A program made the position numbers and the translations under genes. From Castanea sativa (lineage: Eukaryota; Streptophyta; Magnoliopsida; Fagales; Fagaceae), in NCBI RefSeq assembly GCF_040712315.1, contig NC_134017.1:5052001-5116000 (forward strand): DNA of 64,000 bases, given 5' to 3'. The first letter of the stretch is position 1. Each line of letters begins with the position of its first letter. Below are positions 31,576 to 43,799 of the stretch, one piece after another. The notes below the pieces were generated by a model, which saw only the letters and a program-made list of their open reading frames with translations, had not been told where the DNA came from and searched no databases.

Positions 31576-34500
31576 TGGTAACACCCCAAGCTTAAAAAAA
31601 AAAAAAGAAAAAAAAAAGCATAAGATATTTTGGAGAGCCACATGTGTGACCCCACCTACCCCACTCCCCTCAACCACACAACTCTCACAAATATCTCACT
31701 TACTCTCTTGGCTGGCCATCTCTCCCACTTATTTTCTTTTCTTTTCACAAAAACACTCCTCTCTAACACTCTTCCACCGGTGCCCACTCCTCACTACCAT
31801 CTCCACCATCATTTTTCCGGCAAGATCACAGGAAAATCTCCTTAGGAACCTCTAAGCATCTTCATCATTTTCATTTGAGGTCAGAATTCCTAATCTTTTA
31901 GGTGATATTTTTGTGATTATGTATATAGGTTTTTGATTTGGTGGACTTATTTGATGAGTAGGTTTATGGTTTTTACAATGGTAGCTATCTAAGGTTTGTT
32001 ACGGTGAAGATTTGGGGGTCTTGGCTTTCTAATGTGAAATAGATGGTAAATATAATTTTTATTGTTTATTTAGAGCTAGTTAAAGTTTCAATTTGTTAGT
32101 CTTGGAGGATATTGTGATTTTTGGTATTATGGGTCTCTTGTTGATGTGATGTAAATCTTTTAGGAAGTACTTATAAGGTGTTGAAGTTTTGGTGTTAGAG
32201 AGAACACCTTGAATGACTTAAGTTTATAAATTGGAGTCTATGCCTTGTAAATTAATTTGTTGAAAAACTTTGGAAGTGGAATACATTATTTGTGAGGTTA
32301 AATACTTAGGCTTGCATAATTAATTGCTTATTTGGGAATTCTTGATTCGTAGCTAGATGCAATTTCAAGCTTTATGTTTATTGTGATAGGTCTTCTTAGT
32401 ATCGTTCAGGTTCTAGCTAACCTCTTTTGGAGCTTTGGAAACTAGACTTTTTGCGGATTGCAAGGTAAGTGGCTTCTTAATGGGCTTTTTAGAAAAATAA
32501 GCATAATGCATAAAATGTTGTTTTTAGGTTAAACACATTTTGGAATATTGTTTATATGGAAACTCTATTTTCCTAAATAGCGTTATGTTGTGTCCTTAAT
32601 GTATGTGATTATTTATGAAAAGAGCATCATATATGGTATTACATATGGGGAAATGCATGAATCGTAGACATGGAAAATATGAGCATCTTTCATTTGATCC
32701 TTGATGATGACTTTATGGATTCATAGTAGTATTTGGGAATACTAAAGATATTTTACCCTAACTTGTATTATTTGGGAAATTTTTGCAAAATATTTTTGGC
32801 AAGAAATGGTTTTAAGAAATTTGAGAACATTGTGGATATTTGTTTATTAAAATATTTTATAAAACTACTTGGAAGTGAACTACGTAATTCAAATACATTA
32901 ACTCCGTGAGCTTTTGATGTGCTTTTGCCCATGCGTCATGACATTGGTGATTACCCCGTTTGTATGATGACCATGTCCGTGTGATGGCCCCGTTTGTGTG
33001 TCGATCCCTATCCGTGTGACAACCTTGTCATGTGGCCTATGGTGAGGTTGTACTTCATCATTTTATTTGAGGTAAAAATTTCTAATCTTTTTGGTGGATT
33101 TTACACTTTTGCTTGAGGTTATTTTATCTAAGCTGTAATAATGATACCCATGTGATTTATGAGCATTGGAAGTGATATTTATGTGTTTTTATGTATGGGT
33201 TTTGTATTGGTAGAATTATTTGATGAGTGGGTATATAATTTGTGCAAAAAAATGGCTACTTAAGGTTTATGTATGGTGGAAAATTTAGGGGTTTTAAGTT
33301 ATAACATGTGATGGTTGGTAAATTTAATTTTTCCATTGCCATTGGGTTTATTTGGAGTTAGTTGAAGTCCTAAATCTCTTGTCTTGGAAGATACTTTGAT
33401 TTTGCTTTCATGGGTCTCTTAATGATGTAGTGTAAATTTTATGGAAGCTAGTCATAATGTTGGAGATGATATTAAATGGGTTAACTTTATAAATTGGAGT
33501 TTATGCCTTGTGAATCAATTTGTTGAGAAACTTTTGAAGTGGAATATGTTATTATTGATGAGGTTATATACTAGGCTTGCCTAATTAATTGTCTATTTGG
33601 CAATTCCTAAATTGTGGCTAGATACAATTTCAAGCTCTATGCTTATTGTGATAGGTTTACTTGATATTGTTTAGGTTCTAGCTAATCTCCTTGGAGCTTG
33701 GAGAATTAGGCTTTTGCGGTTGCGAGGTAAGTAGCTTCTTAATGGGATATTTTTGAAAAATAACCATATTTCATAAATGATGTTTTTGGGTCAAACACAT
33801 TTTGGAAAATTATATATGGATATATGTTTTCTTAAAATTGTTGCGTTGTGACCCTATTACATATTATTATATATAAAAATGCATCATATTTTGTATTGCA
33901 TTTGGGGAAATGCATGAATTGTTGACATGGAAAGTATGAGTATCTTTTATTTAATCTTTGATAAGGAAATTATGAGTTTTATGGTTTATTAGAAAATCTA
34001 AAGATGCTTATCTTGTCTTGTTATTGTGAAATTGAAATAAATCTTTCTGACAAAAATGAAGTTGAAAACTTTACAAACTTTGTAGAAGTTAGATTATTTA
34101 AGGTTTTTCTTAAACTAACTAGATATAAATTATGTGTTTCAAAGTAATGTAACTTGTGAGCTTTATGTGGTTTTAACACCATGCTATGTGTGATTTTCCT
34201 AAGTGATCACCCAATTTGGTTTTCGTAATCTTTGCGACAACAGAATCAAATCCAGGTCGTTGTCCTTTCACTTTGGATGACGCTTTCTTCCCTCGTGCTG
34301 CCCATGGGGGAAGAGGTTCCTTGATTGTGTGTGGGTGAGGCTGTCTGTCCATGGGGCTAAGAGACCACATGCAAGAGAGGTCCTATTTGACGCACTCTCT
34401 CTACGCCCATGGGGAGAGAGAACAAACCTTGAGGGTATGGGTGAGGCCGCTATCCATGGGGTAAAGAGTCTGCATACCAGAGAGGACAATATTATACCAG

Positions 34501-35213
34501 TTGTGAATAGGTGGATCCCCTGACCGATCTATGTGGTAGTGTGGTATTTTTGAGAAAATTTACCGTATGTTAGATTTTATGGCTCTGAAAATTATATTGT
34601 TAATGCTCACAGATTATAAATTATGGCATATAATTTCAAGGTATTTACTTTGAGAAACTTTGTATTTCATTACTTAATCATTCTTGTCATATTATTATTA
34701 TTGAAGATGAAACTTGCATTTCCCCCACCCCCATTAATTATACTACTTACTGGGCCCTGTCTTATTCCATTATTTTTGTAAACTTTTTAGAGTAGGCAAC
34801 AATATTTTGAGACAGCTTTTTGATGGCTAATAGTAGTTAGACTAACTACTGATGGAGGCTGAACTTTTGTAATGGAGTCATTTGATGCTGTATATCTCAG
34901 AATAGGCTTGAGTATTTTTTTTTTTTTTTTTGTATATTATAGTGGTTGTGACTGTATTCCCACTGATGGGACAAGCTGTTGATATGTAATTATTTATTCA
35001 GACCTCTATTCTTTTGTGGCCAATGGTCCTTGTAATTAATATTTAGAGCTTTGACTTACTTTGAGAGTATATTCAATGGAATTATTATGATAATTCTTGA
35101 TGTTGGTACTTGATAGGATTTATGTGGATTGAATTGTCCAAAATGTAAAAACATTTACAGTACTTGAGACGTCTTTCTCACACTTTGGACCCTTTGGGGT
35201 TTGGGGTGTGACA
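31576..35213 (+). repeat. 5' LTR of a Ty3/gypsy element, long and internally duplicated
   Basis: Starts TGGTAACACCCCAAGC and ends GGGGTTTGGGGTGTGACA, followed after six bases by a tRNA-Met-type primer site (35,220). This form of ends is typical of plant gypsy LTRs (TGTAACACCCC...GTGACA). The LTR is ~3.6 kb because a ~1.1-kb segment occurs twice (about 31,880-32,930 and 33,060-34,190). A GGTAAGT splice-donor-like site occurs in each half (32,465; 33,727). No 3' LTR is present because the element is truncated. Open frames inside are not genes. Confidence 0.75.
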
Positions 35214-35219
35214 AGCTTA

Positions 35220-35237
35220 TGGCATTAGAGTATAGGT
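35220..35237 (+). promoter_or_regulatory. Primer-binding site of gypsy element 1
   Basis: TGGCATTAGAGTATAGG resembles the tRNA-Met complement TGGTATCAGAGC. It is followed by TTATGATTCTGTAGAC, which is also found after the PBS of the second gypsy element (60,292). Confidence 0.7.
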
Positions 35238-35441
35238 TATGATTCTGTAGACTTTTGAAAATAGGAATTGATTTTAATCTAAGTTAGCATTAGGGTTGAT
35301 GAATTCTTTATTTTATACCTTTGTTTCAGCTTCCACCTGCTATTCCTTTTTCTTATCTATCTTTTCTATGTTAACCTTCTATGTTGCCTTCTGATTTACT
35401 TGCTTGTTTCTTGGGTATAGGTATAAGTACTTTGGTACACT

Positions 35442-38055
35442 ATGCCTCTTAAAAAAAAGCACGTAAAGTAAGGCATGTGGATGAGGTTACAACTTCTGAG
35501 CATGGCCATAGGCAACGCCAAGAGCGTGAGAGATCTGTCACTCCTGATGGTGGTGGGATTGATGAGGTGGCAATGGCAGACAGGATTTATGCCAGGATTG
35601 CTAGAGTAGTCCAAGGTGGTGAACATAGGAGGGAGGGTTGCCTTTTTGGGGAGTTCACTAAGCAAAACCCTCCAACTTTTGATGAGGGACTGATCCTATA
35701 GCGTGCTGCAGAACTCGTCGCTAAAGATGGAAAAATTACTGAGAGCCCTTGAATGCACTAATGCTCAGAAGGTGATGTATGCCACTTTTGCTCTTCAGGG
35801 TTTTGCTGAGAGATGGTGGTCAAGCACTGAGCAATTATTGAGGATGGAGTTGGAAAGGGACACTCCCATTACTTGGGAGAAGTTTAAGGAATTTTTTAAT
35901 GGGGCATACTTCCCCAATGTAGTGAGGGACCGTAAGGCAAGAGAATTTTCAAATTTGGTTCAGGGGGCTATAACAGTGGAAGAGTATGCTGCTAAGTTTG
36001 TTGAGCTCTCTCGGTTTGCTCCTTACTTGATTCCGGATGAGTCCAAGAAAGTGAAAAAGTTTCGGGAAGGCCTTGATGGTAGGATTCGCCCTCTCATTAT
36101 AGCCTTTGGAGTGGATACTTTTATTGAGAGGCTGTGAAGTAGGCTATGAGTCTTGAAGAAGATTATAAGTACAACCCCAATGCCAAGGAGAGTGAAAAGA
36201 AGCAAGGGCCCTTTAATTCTCAACATGGTAAGGGTCAAGGGCATAAGAAAGGATTATTTAAAAACTTGGGTAATAAAGGACAATCTTCTAGGCATAACAA
36301 GAGTGCCTATCCTCGGGTGAAAAGAAGTCTTGCTCTCGTTGTGGTAAACTTCATGATGGACAAAATTGTGGATGGGGTTAAGATTTGTTTTGTTTGTAAG
36401 CAACCCGGACACTTTGCTAGAGATTGCCCAAGTTCTAAGGGCTCGGGTTCCTCTTCCTCATCTCAAGTTACAAAGGGTAATGATAATGGGAAGTTAAGGT
36501 GCAAGGTAGAGTGTATGCCTTGACTACCGAGGATGCCTGCCACGGATACGGTGGTGGCAGGTATACTTCCTTTTGTTCTCTGCACATGCTAAAGTTCTTT
36601 TTGATCCTGGTTCTACGCAACCTTTTGTTTCTTGTGCATTTGCTAAGAATCATGATAAGAGCCACGAACTACTTGATTTTGAGTTATCGGTTTCTACCCC
36701 TGTCGGTGATACTTTAATGGCTAATCTTGTGCTTAAGTCTTGTATTATTTGTATTGAGGGTAGAGAGTTATTGGCTGATTTGGTGTTGCTAGATATGCAT
36801 GATTTTGATGTCATTTTGTGCATGGATTGGTTGGCTTCTTACCCGGCTAGTGTGCATTGTTTTGAGAAAGAGGTGGTGTTTAGGCCCCCAGGTGAATCAA
36901 AATTTTTATTTAAGGCTTTGTGTTTGCCTTTTATGCCTCGCGTGATATCATGCATACAAGCAAACCGCTTGCTTAGAAAGGGATGCCAAGGATTCCTTGC
37001 TAGTGTAGTGGATTTACAAAGTAGAGAATTAAAGATAGGAGACATTCCCATTGTAAGGGAATTTTCAGATGTTTTTCCTGATGATCTACTTGGGTTGCCC
37101 CCGGATCGTGAGATTGAGTTCTCTATTGATCTGCTTCCGAGTGCAACTATTTCTAAGGCACCATATAGAATGGCACCCACAGAGTTGAAAGAACTTAAGG
37201 AGCAATTGGTAGAATTGCTGGACAAGGGCTTTATTCGCCCTAGTACCTCGCCTTGGGGAGCTCCAGTTTTATTTGTCAAGAAAAAGGATGGGTCTATGAG
37301 GTTATGTATTGATTATCGTGAGCTTAATAGAGTCACCATTAAGAATAAATATCCTTTGCCTCGTATTGATGACCTATTTGATCAGTTGCAAGGAGCACAA
37401 GTCTTTTCTAAGATTGATCTTCGTTCTAGTTACCACTAGTTGAAGATTAAGGGTGAGGATATACCAAAGACGGCCTTTCGGACTAGATATGGTCATTATG
37501 AATTTTTGGTGATGCCGTTTGGATTAACTAATGCCCTTGCTGCTTTTATGGATTTGATGAATAGGGTATTTCATGAGTACTTGGATTGATTTGTCATTGT
37601 GTTCATTGATGATATTTTGATTTATTCTAAGAGTCAAGAAGAGCATGAAGAACACTTGACGATTGTTTTAAATTCTAAGAGAAAGGAAGTTGTATGCTAA
37701 ATTGAAAAATTGTGAATTTTGGTTGAACCAAGTGGTGTTCTTGGGTCATGTGATATCTAAGGATGGAATTACGGTGGATCCTAATAAAATAGAAGCGGTG
37801 GTTAATTGGGATTGGCCAACAAATGTGAGTGAGGTTAGAAGTTTCTTGGGCCTTGCTTGGTTACTATAGAAGGTTTGTAGAGGGATTTTCCCGCATTGCG
37901 GCTCCTTTAACACAACTAACTCGGAAGAATGTTAAGTTCGAGTGGAAGGAAGAATGTGAGAAAAGCTTCCAAGAGCTAAAGCGGAGGTTGGTCACGGCTC
38001 CGGTGTTAACTATCCCTTCGAGGTACGGGGTTTTGTCATTTATGTTTGAGGTTGA
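35442..38055 (+). pseudogene. Ty3/gypsy gag-pol remnant (element 1), truncated
   Basis: Start ATG 35,442, with an early frame change in an A-run. Gag capsid is at 35,703-36,137 (FAERWWSSTEQLL, FVELSRFAPYLIPDESKKV), and a CCHC knuckle CFVCKQPGHFARDC at ~36,387. Protease is at 36,600-36,850 ([24 protein letters not shown]). Reverse transcriptase runs 37,060-37,680 ([20 protein letters not shown]; catalytic FIDDILIYSKS), then the start of RNase H (to ~38,055). Stops at 37,437 and ~37,588 and several frameshifts kill it. RNase H is cut short and integrase is absent, so a chromovirus assignment cannot be tested. Neighbouring sequence switches to a copia fragment. Confidence 0.88.
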
Positions 38056-38076
38056 CAAGCTAAAGACTTAACATAT

Positions 38077-38350
38077 AGCGCAAGGAGTTTAACAAGAAAG
38101 ACTTGGGTACTACTAAAAACAATTTTCAGTTAGGGACATTCGTAGGATAGAGAAGCAAGATAGTTGTTGTTGTATCACAAGAACTACATCAGAAAGGTGC
38201 TTAAAAATTTTAACATGCAAGATGCTAAGCCTGTAAGCAAGCCATTGCTGAATCACTTTAGATTATCTAGTAATCAGTGCCCAAAGAATGAGAAAAAATT
38301 GAAGACATGTCAAAGTTGTGATGCCCAAGTTTTTTTTGGATATTAATTGT
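38077..38350 (+). pseudogene. Copia reverse transcriptase C-terminal fragment
   Basis: The translation EFNKKDLGTTKN (~38,085) and, after frame changes, YHKNYIRKVLKNFNMQDAKP with VSKPLLNHFRLSSNQCPKNE (38,165-38,300) is the conserved end of a Ty1/copia reverse transcriptase. It begins within ~25 bp of the last gypsy-like codon. No LTR of its own is visible. Confidence 0.75.
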
Positions 38351-39310
38351 GTTGTGTGGGTGTTTATGGTGTCCCACGTCAAGTGGGTTGTCAAAGCTTT
38401 ATTAACAACTATAAAAAGTTTTAATTGTAATTAGATTAGTCATTGTGGGGTATAAGCGCACATATATTCCTTGGATCATTACTAAAGATCCTGCCTGTGT
38501 GTTAGTGTTGTGGGGTGTATAATATATGCAATGGTATGAACTGTACTGGACTTGGATCATGCAAGTACATGCAACCCCATTTACATGGATGGTTTTTTGC
38601 AAGACAATATTTAGTGCACAGCTAATATTTTTCACAACAATTATGTTAACAAATTTTCACATTAATTCACATTTGAACCAAACCACAAACATCATTTTTT
38701 TACCTATCAATAACAAATTGTCATCCTATGTAATTGGGAAATTTTTAATGAAATATTCTGATACTCCTTGACAAATATTGTAAAACCAAGTAACAATCAC
38801 TTAACTAGCAACCCATTTTAAGTGCAATAATGGTTTATGACTCCAAAATTTGATTCTGACCTAAAAACTTGACTAGGTTAAACCTAAACTCAATCAAGAC
38901 TACCCGTGTCTAGGAATCCACATACTTAATCGGTTAAGACTCACTTTGAAGCTTCCAAGACATTCTCTGAAAGTAAAATCTGTCTTTCATCATGCTTCTT
39001 CTAGACACTAACTCCGTGTACTTTCTAGAGCTATTGTTATTACACAATCGGTGGTTTTTAGTTGCCTCTTGCTACACATACATATGGTACTTGATCAATG
39101 TGTGTCATGATCTCTTGCGTAGATATTATCATAATGGCAAACTAAGCTTGCAAGCTTCATCTTCAAGTACTATTACCTCTCTTGTGGGCCGAGCTTAGCA
39201 TTGCACTTTATCCTGTGAGGATTAGGGATTGCAGCTTGCAATCAAGCATCCCGTACTTTTTTTGGTATAAAGAATAAGCCATCACTTTACACAAATCAAC
39301 ACATTTGGAA
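38351..39310. other. Unassigned spacer
   Basis: AT-rich sequence. Short open frames have no recognisable domain. No terminal repeats or RNA genes were seen. Confidence 0.45.
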
Positions 39311-39490
39311 CTACAAGCTGCTAAATTTTCTCTCGATTCGAAAATTTTCTTCTTCATCATCTCCAGTTAATGATCAAATCATCTACATAGATAATTACTT
39401 TTTCTATTTTGTTTCCTCGTGCCTTGATGAGCAAGCTACATAAACAGCTCTTAACCAGATGGTAAGTATTTCTCTTTTGGTGGCACCACT
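39311..39490 (-). pseudogene. Copia reverse transcriptase catalytic fragment
   Basis: Minus-strand translation around 39,420-39,370 reads KVIIYVDDLI, the catalytic motif of Ty1/copia reverse transcriptase. It is preceded by a degraded LVKSCLCSL..ARGNKIE stretch. Only this block is recognisable. Confidence 0.55.
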
Positions 39491-41140
39491 CACCTAGTGT
39501 AATTCTTTAATCTAGCCTCTAGGTCACCTCTTTCCTGGAACAAGGAACCTTGACCACAAAGCCACAATTCATTTAATCCCACACTCAACGCAGCTAAGTG
39601 CCCAAATTAATAGGGATGATGGATTTGACTGCGATACCAGATGTTCCAGGAACTCCATAGAGTAAAAGCTACACTCTTGAAAACCGGCTTACATGGAGAG
39701 GGGTGTTTAAGAGACTTATAAACTAGCATAGTTAAGCTTACACTTAAGCAATGATACGGAGACATCTAAGGATCATAAAACAAACCTTACAAATACCTCC
39801 CTAGCACTTGTTTCAATTTGTAAAAGAGCTTTATATATGCATCATATTCTAGCCCAAATTGGCAACAAGCTTTCCAAGCAAGTAAACCTTGCATGTCTCT
39901 GTCAACTCATCTGCATGAGTCTTTAATTACTTTATGTACCCATTTGAAAGAAAAGGGTTTCACATCCTTGGACTTCAACATAAGATCCCAAGTTATGGGT
40001 AACACGTTGGGTATCCAATGGGTAAGCTGCTAGGTAGCCCAATTACATGGGCGTTAATCAACTAAAACATCTAATGAGAAAATTTTCTCCTTCATTTTCT
40101 CAGGCATTTTCTTAACAACTTACCAAACAAGGCAAAATCTACACCTCTCTCTCTCTCTCTCTCTCTACGGTCTATGATACAACAAATTAAAAACCTCACT
40201 CGCTCACACGGAAAGAAGGAAGTCGAAGAACAAAAATGGAGGCGACATTGTTGGACTGTGTTTGGGAATGAGTTTGGACTCCATGGAGTCAAAAGCGACA
40301 AAGAAGGGATCCAAAAAAAGGAGCACTCTGATTACAAGTCTCGTGGTACTAGAAAAGCAACATTATTGGATATCATCCACCTGTGCAAACCGTCTTACCA
40401 ATTTGTATCACTATATATCTTTTCTCAATTTTTAGGATTTATTTAATTAATATTTCACTAGTCTCTATTTGGTTGGTGAGAAAAGTTGAGGAAAAGGAAA
40501 AATAGCTAGAGTTAGTTTCAACTACAATGTTCTTAATTCTGTTCTCTTAGGGCTCCAATTGTTTCGAGGACATTTTGAATTTGGATTTCCAAATAAAAAA
40601 CGTGAATGATTTTGCATAGATGGAGTAAGAATATATGTAGAACTTTTTATTAATTGGTTAAATGGATGAGGTATTGGTCTTGCACAGATTAAATGGATTG
40701 AGTCGGTAATAAGTATTTAATATATATTTAAATGAATAATAAACTAGGTAACTATTTATCTAACTCATTTATAACCAAACTCAAACTCCAAACCTAACCA
40801 ACCCAACCCAACTCAAACCCCACCCAACCTGCCAATTAAATATTGGGCTCTAAACATAGGATTTAACGATTAAGATTGTTTTTAATAAATGACAGACATG
40901 TTAAGCTACTTGTTGGAATCTATCATTAATTTATAAGGAAAACGTTTTGCTGCATACAAATTTTCAGCAATTGCTACATTTAGAATTATGTGGTAGCAAA
41001 AAAAAGGTGACAAGTGTCGAAGGGATCCACACATATTGTTTTCTTTATATTACCACATAACCCATTATGCAGTAATTGTTGCAATACTAGTACCGTAACA
41101 AAACATTTTTTTCTAATTTATTTCCAAATATAATAACCAA
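39491..41140. other. Unassigned AT-rich DNA with a CT microsatellite
   Basis: No supported gene. A CT repeat lies at 40,144-40,166. Two short open frames (40,092-40,301 and 40,174-40,446) lack any recognised feature. Confidence 0.45.
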
Positions 41141-41147
41141 AGAATAT

Positions 41148-41640
41148 TTGACCGTTAGTTGATTGCCTTCCTAATATTTACATGTCACATAAGTTTTGGT
41201 AGTCCCATAATTTTACACGTAATTTTTTTATTAATTTATTCATTATGTCAAAATGAGAGTTTTAAACCGACCTACTACTCTGGTCAAATTGTTGAGTTTT
41301 AAACCAACTATTACTTAACAATATATGAAGTTTTAAACCAAACTATTATTATGTCAAAATGAGAGTTTTAAATCGACTATACTTAGCAAACTAAAGACTT
41401 TTAAACTAATTACTACTCAGCAACATAGAGACTTTTAAACCAAATCAAAGACGTTTGACTATCAGTTGACCTTCTAATATTTTGCCACATACACTTTGAT
41501 AGTCCAATAATTTTATACATCTTTTTTTTATTAATTTATTCAATTGTGTCAAAATAAGAGTTTTAAACTAACTATTACTCAGCAAATTGAAGAATTTTAA
41601 ACTAACTACTACTCACCAACATAGAGAGTTTTAAACCAAA
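41148..41640. repeat. Diverged tandem duplication, period about 306 bp
   Basis: TTTGACCGTTAGTTGATTGCC...TAGTCCCATAATTTTACAC...TTATTAATTTATTCA..TGTCAAAATGAGAGTTTTAAA (from 41,148) recurs as TTTGACTATCAGTTGACC...TAGTCCAATAATTTTATAC...TTATTAATTTATTCA..TGTCAAAATAAGAGTTTTAAA (from 41,455). Short AGTTTTAAACCAACTACTACTCA-type units fill the space between. Non-coding. Confidence 0.7.
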
Positions 41641-42737
41641 CAGACCCATTGCAATAACCTATCCCTACTACATTACACCAAAACCCTCTATTCGAACGTT
41701 TACTCTTTCTATTTCGTTTCCACTCCTTCGTCTAATTACTATATACGAGGGAAAAAAAATGCTTTTGACACCCATATAAACATTAGAGTAGTTGTCATTA
41801 CACCTTTTGAACTTTTATTTTAACCAATTTACTCCATCAACTTCACACATAAACTAAATTGATACTTCCATTATGTCTTTAATGTTTAAATAAACTAATG
41901 CCTCTCAACTAGACAAAATTTGCCTAACCCAAATGAATTGGGAGAGAGAGAAACTAAGTTCAATTATGAGGACATAAATTGATGAGAGGCAAGCTCAAAC
42001 AAGGGTGAGGATCTCTCTCGTTGAACAAAGGTGTCCTTCCCCTCTATCTCCGATCTTGCCATTTGTGGTCCCACCGTGCGTTCCCAGTAGCAACAACGGC
42101 CATAGCCTCCTGCAGTGGGCTAAATGAAGACTAATAAAGTCTTACATCAGCCTTCCTTCTCCTCTTCCTCTTCCCCATGTGCTTTTTTTTTAGGTCCTAA
42201 TTGCCAATGAGCTACCCATGTCGCATGAAGTTTTTGGTATTTTGATTTAAATAACTTGCATATTATGCCGTATCTGAGTTTTGGTGTTAGCATGTGAGTG
42301 TGTATTCTCTTATCTCATCCCCCTTTCTCCTATGTGTGTGTGTGTGTGTGTGTGTGTTTTCTCAAAAAAAAAAAAAAAAAGATACTTTCAATGTTGATGA
42401 GTCATCCCACATCGGTAATGTGTTATATTAAGAAAGGGTTTATTAACTTAACCAGCGATACTGCGCTGCCGCATGCGGTTTGGTATGCATGTATGGCAGG
42501 TGTATTCTACTTATCACAAATGCATGCCCCTAAGAGCGTGCATGTGTGTGTTTCTCCAAATAAAACAAAAACAAAAAACTTAATATTATTCTTCTTGAAT
42601 TGATGGCTGCTTGTTTTTTAATGTTGAAGTGCGAAAAGATGGGGCAATTGAGATGGGGAAGGTATTTTGGATGCTAAAAAATTCTACTATTTTTAGCATA
42701 GTTTTTAAAAACATGTATGGTGAAAGAACCAATTTTG
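41641..42737. other. Unassigned sequence with a GT microsatellite, up to the gap
   Basis: GT repeat at 42,332-42,357 followed by an A-run. No gene is supported. The open frame at 42,298-42,603 is partly the microsatellite. Confidence 0.45.
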
Positions 42738-42837
42738 NNNNNNNNNNNNNNNNNNNNNNNNNNNNNNNNNNNNNNNNNNNNNNNNNNNNNNNNNNNNNNN
42801 NNNNNNNNNNNNNNNNNNNNNNNNNNNNNNNNNNNNN
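42738..42837. other. Assembly gap of 100 N
   Basis: Exactly 100 N, a common placeholder for a scaffold gap of unknown size. Order across it is known but distance is not. A nominal open frame across it is meaningless. Confidence 0.99.
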
Positions 42838-43072
42838 GAAGGCAAAAAGCGCTTTTTGAAACCGAAAAAATTATATGATCATTTGGTTAGATTTCACAAG
42901 TAGCTTTAGCTAAAAATTATACGAACGTTTGTAGCGAGTAGCATAAAGAGGACCTTTGCAACAACATGGGAGCGGCCATTGGCAGCACCGAGAGGACCTT
43001 TGTAGCAAGACAAGCAAGCAATTTGGTACTTAAATTAATCGTTTGTAATCAACTACAATAAATGCACACCTA

Positions 43073-43785
43073 ACCATTCACGGGACCAGACCGCCAATAC
43101 GGGCGACCCTCTTTTTAACCAACAACCTTCAGAATGTTCGGTGGATCAATGCCTGCATAGAGAAGCTACCAATGGATGTAATCGAAGGGCTTTTCCATGA
43201 TGTCAACGGTACTCTCGATCTTTCCTAAAATTAGTACTAAGTTTCATGCCTGGAAAGAAGGAATCGAAGGGATGTTGAAAACTTTCCCATAGTACTAGTC
43301 CTCAGAACGTCAACTTGAAACATAAGGTTTCCGGAATCCTAAAGAGCGGCACTAGAATTGGTTACAGAATTTGAAATATTTGATGACCAAACAATCTCCG
43401 CTTGTCCATTTAGTACCACAAGATTGCCGTCCTTGGATATAGTAAGAGCCCTAGAAGAATCCTTTGCAGGTTTCTCTCTATTAGCTACCCATATGACGGT
43501 GAATGCGTAAATGTTATTATACCGTATTCCGAGGTAGTTACCGGTAGAATTTGCAAAATTTGAAGAATCCTAGTCCGAAAGCACTCCCATTGGATAATAT
43601 ATATGTATTCAAAGGTCGTTGATGGATTGGGAAGATCTTACGTGTGTCCATGTGGGTGTCAGCGGCACCCGTCAAATTTAAAACGTAAGCAAGAAAGGAC
43701 GAACAAGAAGTTTGTCTTGCTAACGAGTCCAATAACTTGGTCTAACCTTCTTGTGTGTGAGAATGTAGAATGTAGCAATGTTCAC
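43073..43785 (-). pseudogene. Decayed exon 1 of a G-type lectin S-receptor-like kinase
   Basis: Collinear with 55,415-56,104 of the kinase gene downstream: GACCAGACCGCCAATA, GAAGGGCTTTTCCATGATGTC, GGCACTAGAATTGGTTACAGAATTTGAAA, CCATTTAGTACCACAAGATT, TTAGCTACCCATATGAC and AAGTTTGTCTTGCTAA are shared. It covers the lectin part and the signal-peptide end only; the rest of exon 1 and all kinase exons are missing. Frameshifts and stops throughout. Upstream similarity continues to ~45,700 around a solo LTR, so the duplication included 5' flank. Confidence 0.88.
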
Positions 43786-43799
43786 CCAACAAGTTATGA

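Noticed and set aside
35220..35240. tRNA-like sequence at the primer sites (also 26,628, 30,131 and 60,292)
   Set aside because: They match only the tRNA 3'-end complement next to an LTR; no cloverleaf is present. No tRNA or rRNA gene was recognised in the window.
42611..42859. Open frame spanning the N gap
   Set aside because: Most of its codons are N; nothing can be inferred.
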